Positions 1-6,300 of a DNA stretch of 10,435 nt are shown here, one piece after another. The translations under genes and the position numbers were made by a program. Position 1 is the first letter of the stretch, and each line of letters begins with the position of its first letter. This stretch comes from Endotrypanum monterogeii (taxonomy: Eukaryota > Euglenozoa > Kinetoplastea > Trypanosomatida > Trypanosomatidae), in assembly GCA_000333855.2 (NCBI GenBank), contig CM007320.1:2081219-2091653 (forward strand). The letters are read 5' to 3'. Under the pieces are notes generated by a model. It ran no database searches, was not told where the DNA came from, and was given only the letters and a program-made list of their open reading frames with translations.

Positions 1-97
1 TTCTACCTTACCCCCTTCCCGGTTCCGTACTACCCGGTAAACCGGTACGTAACGTAAACCTAAAAACCTAAACTTTAGTTTATAGTAAACGTAACGG
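1..97. other. Left terminal segment with abnormal dinucleotide use
   Basis: These 97 bases contain no CA, TG, GC or GA dinucleotide: every G is followed only by G or T, and C is never followed by A. They run straight into a (CA)n(TA)n array. Nothing in the window interior looks like this except the opposite end. The likely explanation is poor consensus at a contig end next to a difficult repeat (inference). Treat the bases as unreliable. Confidence 0.55.

Positions 98-150
<53 letters not shown>
98..150. repeat. (AC)n then (AT)n compound microsatellite
   Basis: About ten AC units (98-117) pass directly into about sixteen AT units (118-150). It lies about 1 kb beyond the stop codon of the RRM gene. 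The same CA-to-TA order occurs in the same orientation at 10283-10339. Confidence 0.97.
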
Positions 151-153
<3 letters not shown>

Positions 154-389
154 GCTAAAACAGTAGACAATAGCAACAACAAAAAAGGAGCAGAGCGAAA
201 GTCATTGTGACTGTACCCCTAGGGCCGCAACAAGTAAAATCTAAGCAAAAAAAAAAGGGGGGGCGGGGCGATAACGGAAACAACAAAAGAAAATCTGGCA
301 ACACACGTCATCATGTAGCAGCTGAGCTCATGAAAGAAGGTGGAGAAAGGGGGGTTATGCTTGGGTTAGCGACTGTACTCAGATGTGTC

Positions 390-417
390 AAAACAAACAA
401 ACAAAAAACAAAAAAAA
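390..417. repeat. AAAC-type tetranucleotide/A-rich repeat
   Basis: Three AAAC units followed by A-rich sequence with interspersed C. Read on the minus strand it is a GTTT repeat, the reverse orientation of the TTTG repeat at 8875-8906. Confidence 0.8.
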
Positions 418-578
418 TCACCACAATGAAAAAACATGGAGTACACCAATGCCACTCGTAAAAGGAGCTGCGTAAGATACAAATTTGTTTTTCCCCCTCT
501 GTCTCAGACCTTTTTTTTTTGTTCGTTTGGTGGGGAAAAAGACGAAGGGAGGGAGGTTGAAGGAAAAGAGGTGGTGTC

Positions 579-596
579 ATATATATATATATATAT
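579..596. repeat. (AT)9 microsatellite
   Basis: Nine uninterrupted AT units in the region downstream of the RRM gene. Confidence 0.95.
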
Positions 597-904
597 GCAT
601 GTGACGAAAAAAAAAAAGGAGGAGAGCGAAAATAATTTTTAAAGCACAGCAGATTATGTAAAGATCTTTTTTTTCGTTAATGAAACAAGAATACGTGGAA
701 TATACTGCTAAAATATGATAATCAAAAAAAGATAACATGTATACATCACAGTAAAGCTAGCCAGAAAAATAGAGAACATAAAATAACTACAACAGTCAAA
801 AATCCATCAACACAGAGGTTGAAAAAGAAAAACGGTAAAGAACAAAAGTGAGGGGTATAGAAAAGCGGCCTACAAGCACACATCAACATAGGTGAAGGAA
901 TGCC

Positions 905-937
<33 letters not shown>

Positions 938-955
938 GCACACACACACACACAC
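905..955. repeat. (TA)n followed by (CA)n
   Basis: A TA run at 905-931, a short TG/TA interruption, then CA units at 939-955. It lies about 200 bases beyond the stop of the RRM gene, so it is probably within its 3' UTR, where the TA part could fold on itself as an AU stem (inference). Confidence 0.95.
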
Positions 956-1147
956 GAAAGGCGGTGTGAGGCGCTGCAAAGCCGTTCGAGCAAAATTCAC
1001 AATAATAATGATAATCGGAAAGAAACGAATCTGCAAAGAGGAATGGTAAGAAACGGTAAGGTGCATGTACCGACAGAGGCACGGAGGCGGGAGGAGGTAG
1101 GCAAGACACCGGCGCTAAAAGAGGGGAAGGGGGAGGGGCGGTAGAGT

Positions 1148-3454
1148 TTAATTCTGTGCGAGTGTGTGGAGGAGATGCATGCTGTACGGGTTATTGCGGT
1201 ACCGCATTGGTCCCGAGGAGCCTTTGCCGAACGTCATGAGCTGAGAGCCCCTGTTTATGACCATGGCTTGAGGGTACTGCGCACACCGCCACATCACTGC
1301 CGATCCTTCCCTTTGCGGCAAGTCACCGGTCCATTCAGCTGATTGGTTGCCTGCATACACGCTTGACAAGCGCTCGGTGCACATACCTGATTGCCTCGGA
1401 GTGTACCCGAAACTAGGCATGTAGTGATGTGTTCGCTGTGGATCTCCCATATCACCCTCAATGGGCGTCCATCTCTGGTGCTCCATACGCCTCTTCCAGA
1501 GTTGCGACACGTTGTACTCGTTATCGCCAATCGGATATACACTGCACTCACCGCTGGCAGAAAGGTTAGCGTACTCTCCAAAGGCCTCGGACGACTCCGC
1601 AGATAAAATGAGACCGATGCCACGCTCCCACAGGTTCATCGGGCCTCTGCTGTTGTGCTCTAGATAGGAGTCGGAGCTGGGGTGGTAGGAGCCAGCGGCA
1701 CCGTCGTGATGCATCGGGAAGGACTGCTGCCCACATAGATTCCCCTGGCTGTACGGGGCATCGACAGGTGTAGAGAAAACCATCGTATGCGCACCCGTCT
1801 CCAACGCGGGTGGGGGGCTGCAGCAAACTGCTTCCTGGTGGTAGGTGGTGTTCATGGCGTTGCGGGACGTTCGTTGTGAGCCATGGCCTGCGGAGCGAGA
1901 GGGTGACGTTGGGGCAGACATGATGGTATTGGGTATCACCCTGCGCGGTGCATCCTTCTCTTTTGCTTCCAGGGACAAAGACTGGGGCTGCGCCATGCGC
2001 CGAGCGCGCTTCTCCTGGTGCTGCCTCGCAGTCACGTTCGAGGTCCCCTCGGGTGCGCGTGGAGACATGGTCGAGGATAAGAGAGAGGGCGATCCGGGTG
2101 TGGTATTTGAGGCAGGGGGCAGCGGCACCGTTGGCGATATGGCAGTGGTCGGTTGTACAAAAGCCCGCCTGGGTGCCGGGATACTGTAGCCGCTGTGCGC
2201 AGTACTCCCAACAGAGCAAGGCGATGAGGAGAACACGTTGGGAATAGGCGATGCGTCCTTGCTTAAGCAATTTGTTGATAGAAGTGGCGGTTGCACTCTT
2301 CGCCCGGCGAGGTTCAGCGCTTTGCCACACCGCTGGAGCGCCAACATCGAAGAACGATCACTGTCGCGAAATCGGCCGCCCTCGTTCCCGAGGGGCGTTG
2401 CTCCGTTGCTACTGTATCCGCTCCCTCCCTCGCAGAGAGGGGTGCAGGTGGCCCACAAGGCAGGATCCGCATGCATGGAGGCTGCGTTGTTGTGACGACG
2501 GGCATGTCGAGAGCTGTTATCCTCGGCTAGCTTGGCCATCAGCGGCACTCCGCTGCAGCTTTCAAAGGGTGTTGTGTTATGAACCTCCCGGCATGCCCGC
2601 ATCGCTGTCTCGGGGTCTGAGAACGTAACAAAGCAAATGACCGTCTCATGGCCACCCGATGGAGCACTCAACGATTCTACTTCCTGCCTCTCAGCGACCT
2701 CGGAAGTGGGCTGCTTTGAGCGCCGCCCTCGTCCGACGGAAAAGGAGGAGGAGGAGGAGGGGTCATATGTGTCGCAGTGCACCGATATGTCCACCACCTC
2801 CCCGTATTGGCTCACGAAGGACTTCATCTCCGCCTGCGTAATGGATGCCGGCAAATTTCGAATGAAAAGCTTTCGCACCTGCAGGCACCGCTCACCGTAG
2901 AGGCCGCCGTCGTGCTTGTTCTGCGCCCACTGCGTGACCACCTCCGGCATTGGAGGCGTGGACGGAGTGGAGGTGGGTCGTAGGCGCAAAAAGGCGCGCG
3001 CCCGCAGGGCATCCGTGTGGCGTTCAAACTGAACAAAACCGGTTTCTTTGGAGACACCAGTCCTCACGTTGAGCATCACCTTTGTGGACACGAGAGGCCC
3101 AAAATTCTGAAACATTGCATGTAAATCAGCATCCTTGAAGGTGGGCGGCAGCTTGGAAACAAAAATGTTGCGATCGCTGCGACCTGGCTCCAAGGGGAAG
3201 GTACGCATTGCCCACTCGAGGTTGCCAGGGTCATCTAGAAAGCTCTGGAAGTCTGCCACATTGCCGGAGATTTGCGTTTGAGTTACAACCCCACCACCAG
3301 ATTCGCTCGGTGGGCGATCCGAGCACGAGGAGTTTGTGAGGCCGGTGGATGGAATGCGCGGGTTAGCCTGGTTGGAGGAGAAAGAATTACACGGGCTGTG
3401 CGTCTGTGACGCAGTACTGTCGGCGCCGTGTTTGATCACCGTCTTCTCCGTCAT
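1148..3454 (-). CDS. Two-RRM RNA-binding protein, trypanosomatid type, 768 aa
   Basis: Likely binds mRNA and controls its stability or translation, the main level of gene regulation in trypanosomatids (inference from family and setting). RRM1 spans about residues 96-160, with RNP2 IFVSKL at 97-102 and RNP1 KETGFVQF at 136-143. RRM2 spans about 195-312, with RNP2 LFIRNL at 196-201 and a degenerate RNP1, TVICFVTF, at 271-278: isoleucine replaces the usual first aromatic residue. RRM2 carries an insertion of about 40 residues (229-269) between strands 2 and 3, with five serines in a row and a basic GRGRRSK patch. Residues 313-768 show no recognised domain and are rich in Ser, Pro, Thr, Gly and Asn, including SP/TP sites at 440-520. 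No signal peptide or membrane segment is seen. The open frame extends 16 codons upstream to a TTG at 3502, but the first ATG is at 3454 and the frame ends in TAA. The RRM assignment is strong; the specific orthologue is not recognised. Confidence 0.93.
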   Translation of the reverse strand: MTEKTVIKHGADSTASQTHSPCNSFSSNQANPRIPSTGLTNSSCSDRPPSESGGGVVTQTQISGNVADFQSFLDDPGNLEWAMRTFPLEPGRSDRNIFVSKLPPTFKDADLHAMFQNFGPLVSTKVMLNVRTGVSKETGFVQFERHTDALRARAFLRLRPTSTPSTPPMPEVVTQWAQNKHDGGLYGERCLQVRKLFIRNLPASITQAEMKSFVSQYGEVVDISVHCDTYDPSSSSSFSVGRGRRSKQPTSEVAERQEVESLSAPSGGHETVICFVTFSDPETAMRACREVHNTTPFESCSGVPLMAKLAEDNSSRHARRHNNAASMHADPALWATCTPLCEGGSGYSSNGATPLGNEGGRFRDSDRSSMLALQRCGKALNLAGRRVQPPLLSTNCLSKDASPIPNVFSSSPCSVGSTAHSGYSIPAPRRAFVQPTTAISPTVPLPPASNTTPGSPSLLSSTMSPRAPEGTSNVTARQHQEKRARRMAQPQSLSLEAKEKDAPRRVIPNTIMSAPTSPSRSAGHGSQRTSRNAMNTTYHQEAVCCSPPPALETGAHTMVFSTPVDAPYSQGNLCGQQSFPMHHDGAAGSYHPSSDSYLEHNSRGPMNLWERGIGLILSAESSEAFGEYANLSASGECSVYPIGDNEYNVSQLWKRRMEHQRWTPIEGDMGDPQRTHHYMPSFGYTPRQSGMCTERLSSVYAGNQSAEWTGDLPQREGSAVMWRCAQYPQAMVINRGSQLMTFGKGSSGPMRYRNNPYSMHLLHTLAQN

Positions 3455-3552
3455 CTGTGCAACTCTGGCGCGTGAATATGTCAAGGGTCCGGGGGTCGGC
3501 AACGTGGGGGAAAAAAAAAGAATAACTCGTCAAGACAAAAAAAAAAGAGAAA
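3455..3552 (-). promoter_or_regulatory. Candidate trans-splice signal of the RRM gene
   Basis: Uninterrupted purine runs on the plus strand at 3537-3552 and 3506-3522 are polypyrimidine tracts in the sense of the gene. The first AG after the inner tract is at 3466-3465, followed by AGs at 3464-3463 and 3456-3455. An AG between the two tracts lies at 3527-3526. Use of the inner AGs would leave a leader of at most 10 nucleotides, or none; use of the outer AG would leave about 71. No ATG lies between 3525 and the start codon, so every option gives the same first ATG at 3454. Confidence 0.5.
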
Positions 3553-3809
3553 TTGAGAGAGCGGTGTGAGATCAAGGAGAAATAAGGGCCACCCAGAAAC
3601 GCTTATGCACACACGAGCACGTAACAACGTAGGTGATCGGGCGAATAAAAAAAAAAAAACGTTGGAAGTAAAGACAAGAGCGAGATGTCGGGAAAAGGGG
3701 AATAAAAATGTCTGAAAAAAAAAAAGACAGAAGAGGAATATTCAAAGACAACAGCGTGTGCGTGTGTATCGGTATGAGTTACCTCTTGTAGTTGTGAGCG
3801 ACGTACAGT

Positions 3810-4240
3810 AACTAAAAAAAACAACAACAAATAAAAAAAAAGAAAAAGAGCAACCGAAAAAAAAAAAAAATAGGAGGCAGGTGAGGGGCACCAGATAGAC
3901 AGGAAAGAAAAAAGAGGGGGAGAAAGTGAAACTAAAATATGTACAAGAAGAAATCAAAGGGGAAAGTGACGATGGGTGAATCGAGGACAGACGGATAAAT
4001 TCACCAGTAAAATCAAGAGGAGAAAATAGAGGGGAAAAGATCAATACACTAACACGCTTTAAACAAAAAACGTCGAAAAGGGAAGATGTAGAAAAGGAGA
4101 AGTGGAGGTGTGCACAAATATCAAGTGATAAAATCAGAAAATAAATTAAGACCAAGTCGAGGAAAAGAAAAAAAAAACGTACGGACAAAATAGATGATTC
4201 ACTGCAAAGAGGGAGAGGGAGAAAAAAAAAAGAAAGGGAA
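3810..4240 (+). other. Long purine-rich (plus) / pyrimidine-rich (minus) domain
   Basis: About 430 bases with an estimated 70-85 percent purines on the plus strand, including A14 at 3857-3870 and many GA/AG mixtures. A shorter extension with similar bias lies at 3641-3735. In the minus-strand transcript it is U- and C-rich, offering many possible polypyrimidine tracts and PTB-type binding sites (inference). No open frame with normal amino-acid composition crosses it. Confidence 0.75.
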
Positions 4241-5174
4241 TGGCCAAGCGCGCGCGAATACGTTCTAGAAACAATATAAGCGTATTGCACCGACTTTCGG
4301 GACGACGTTTTTTTTTTTTTTTTGGTGATGTCCACTTTATCGTTTGTTTGTTTACAGACTTCTCTGGCCCTTTTCCCTATGTGCAATTTTCGTGTCGTCC
4401 TTTTTCCTTTGCCCCGAGGGGGGTAATTTCTTTTCGGCTGATGAAAACCCTTATTTTATCTTTTTTTTCGCTCGCGATGCGTCCTCGACTGCTAGAAGCG
4501 CGCCCTTAGCTCTCTGTCTGAGTGATAACAAATAAGCTTCCACTTGCCAGGAAATTTGAGCGAAGTGAATAAGGCTGGCGTAGGAGTGCGAGGCTCTGCG
4601 TGTGTTTGAAGCTGATAGAAAGAGGGCAGGAAGGCGCGCGAAGGGAGGCGATACAACGAAAAAAAAAAAAGACAACGCTGGGTGGCAAAACAAAATAAAT
4701 ATACGGGGGGAAAAAAAGAGAGAGGAATTGACAATTTGCGTGTGGTGTGGCAAAGACAGGGGATTTCGTGTCGAGATATGAAAAGGTGAAGCTGCGACGT
4801 CGAATCTCTGCGGTGTTTCGAGAGGTACCAGTGGGGGAAGGGGAGGAGGCCGGCAGTCTACACTTCGGTCAGGATGGACGTTTTGAGACACCCAAGAAAA
4901 CAAAAAGAGCAAATCCAGGACAACCTCTTTATCGTTTCTGGTCGAGAAAGAGGACAAAGAGCTGTGCGAGGTGCTTCGAGGGAGCGAGTGGGTCAGAACG
5001 TGTGAAGTCGTCGTTGCGAGTGTTGTAATCGTCAAGATTTTACTGTTGGTGAGAGATTTGACAAACGGTAGCGCCATCACAGAACACGAAGGGGGGAGAG
5101 AAAAGAGAGCGTGAAGTAATGGAGCGAGGAAGGACGTTGGGTGAAATCAGTACACAGAAGACTGACGCACACGC

Positions 5175-5180
<6 letters not shown>

Positions 5181-5219
<39 letters not shown>

Positions 5220-5227
5220 GAGAGAGG
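5181..5227. repeat. (AT)n followed by (AG)n
   Basis: About 17 AT units (5181-5215) run into CAGAGAGAG (5216 onward). The AT block is preceded by short CATATAC sequence. It sits in the middle of the long intergenic region. Confidence 0.95.
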
Positions 5228-5523
5228 GGGAGAGGGACCGCTTCACAGATGGGCAGCAAGGCAACGCTCAAAACAAGGGAAAGGTGTTAATATACCGATC
5301 GAGCGTGCAGCGCTGAACTTCACATGATCACAACAACAAAAAAAAACAATCAAAAGAGGCATAACAACGTCAAGCACAGAAAACCGGGAGTCACTTGATG
5401 AGGAAATCAAAAAGCGACGCCTCTCTTCTCGCGCCTGCTGGCTCGCCAGCATTTCCTAGCTGTCAGACAGCCCCGAGATCAAGGAAAGCCTACACAAACC
5501 CTTTCCCTCCAACCCGTCCCGTA

Positions 5524-5567
5524 GGGGAGGGAGGGGGGAGAAAAGAATAAGGGGAAGGGGGGGGGGG
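5524..5567 (+). other. G-rich block with G-quadruplex potential
   Basis: G runs at 5524-5527, 5529-5531, 5533-5538, 5551-5554 and 5557-5567 (eleven Gs) meet the usual four-tract pattern on the plus strand if a 12-base loop is allowed. The plus strand is the template for the minus-strand transcripts, so the RNA would be C-rich and any quadruplex would form in template DNA. Confidence 0.6.
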
Positions 5568-5654
5568 CCATCAACCAGATCGTGAAGGCACCCCAAACTG
5601 CACGAGTTCCATTAGCGTTCGCTAAGGAGATTCCCACGTCCCTCCATTTACCCT

Positions 5655-5696
5655 TCTCTGTTGTCTGTTGTGTTGTGTTCTCTGTTGTGTTGTCTG
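5655..5696. repeat. Imperfect TGTTG/CTCTGTTGT tandem repeat
   Basis: About 42 bases built from TGTTG and TCTGTTGTG units with variable CT spacers. On the transcribed strand it reads as A/C-rich with repeated ACAACA, and it would lie in the probable LTV1 3' UTR. Confidence 0.75.
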
Positions 5697-6185
5697 CCGC
5701 ACACCTTTGAAGGGTGGATTCTGGCACTACTGTGCGGTGCCTACATTAGCTTGACCGATCTGTGTATCTCTAAGATGTTTTAATCTCACCAAAGGAAAGA
5801 ACCTCGTAAAAGCAACGCAAACTTGAAGAAGAAGACGAGAAAAAAAAAAGGACCACAGAGGGTAGGCGGTGATGTTGTTTATCAGAACGCAGACAACACG
5901 CACACAGACACATACCTCTCCTCTATTTTCCTCCTCCTGTTTTTACATCACTTCCCCCCCCTCAATAATGTTGATGTTTGGGTGGTTTGCTTTGGCTTTG
6001 ATTCCCTTTTTGCTTTACACTGTATTGGATTAGTTCATCATCACCACCTTTTATTTTTCGTCGCTCATAGGTCAGACATTTTTTAAAAGATTAATACAAA
6101 AATGAGTGTGTAAATAATGGGTAAAAGGAGGAAAGAGAAGGAAAAAAAAAGGTGCGCTCGACAACGCATTACACGTCCATAAACC

Positions 6186-6187
<2 letters not shown>

Positions 6188-6222
<35 letters not shown>
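6188..6222. repeat. LTV1: (AT)17 microsatellite just downstream of LTV1
   Basis: About 17 uninterrupted AT units. In the transcript the array begins 78 bases after the LTV1 stop codon, so it should lie inside the LTV1 3' UTR and could form a self-complementary AU stem (inference). Confidence 0.95.
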
Positions 6223-6226
<4 letters not shown>

Positions 6227-6300
6227 CCTTGCGCGAACTGGGGTTACTGTCCTTGCCTAGCATACGCGAGACTTGTTCCGAGATCCTTTGAGATGTGTTT

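Larger units (their letters stand above)
151..1147 (-). other. Region downstream of the RRM gene, probable 3' UTR and spacer
   Basis: No credible gene was found here. The short frames read through homopolymers and dinucleotide repeats. Contents include G-rich DNA at 257-269, an AAAC-type repeat at 390-417, AT arrays at 579-596 and 905-931, and many A runs on the plus strand, which are U runs in the minus-strand transcript. The first 150 bases after the stop are purine-rich on the plus strand, with G runs at 1123-1138. A 3' UTR is expected here because the RRM gene ends at 1148, but no polyadenylation site can be placed. Confidence 0.6.
3455..6300 (-). other. Long intergenic region between LTV1 and the RRM gene
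   Basis: 2,846 bases without a convincing gene. Frames of up to 214 codons on the minus strand are dominated by Phe, Ser, Leu and Pro because they translate pyrimidine-rich DNA. In transcription order it holds: a TA array just after the LTV1 stop; a T-rich plus-strand block at about 5930-6070; a TGTTG repeat; a G-rich block; a somewhat more complex stretch at 5390-5760, with a short palindrome (TGCTGGC/GCCAGCA) at 5436-5451; a second TA array; a mixed stretch at 4490-5060; T16 at 4308-4323; a purine-rich domain at 3810-4240; and the splice-signal region. It presumably contains the LTV1 3' UTR and the RRM gene's 5' UTR. Confidence 0.6.

Noticed and set aside
1..70. Degenerate telomere-like CCTAAA sequence at the left end
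   Set aside because: Only two near copies, not the TTAGGG-type array expected for trypanosomatid telomeres; better explained as unreliable terminal sequence.
975..1000. GTTCGA motif suggestive of a tRNA T-arm
   Set aside because: No acceptor stem, D-arm or anticodon arm can be built around it.
1566..2330. 254-codon frame overlapping the RRM gene on the same strand
   Set aside because: It is an alternative-frame shadow inside a confident gene; the product has no coherent domain.
4308..4323. A16 tail on the minus strand as evidence of a retroposon
   Set aside because: No target-site duplication was found and no element body recognised; homopolymers of this size are common throughout the spacers.
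3742..4386. 214-codon minus-strand open frame
   Set aside because: Its product is almost wholly Phe, Ser, Leu and Thr runs because it reads a pyrimidine-rich strand; no domain, and the composition is explained by base bias.
4451..5080. 209-codon minus-strand open frame
   Set aside because: Low-complexity Ser/Leu/Phe/Pro composition and a non-ATG first codon; no recognisable motif.
5823..6086. Plus-strand 87-codon frame, as a possible divergent gene
   Set aside because: Starts with a Lys run from A-rich DNA and continues through T-rich DNA; its composition follows base bias and it is opposite to the transcription direction.
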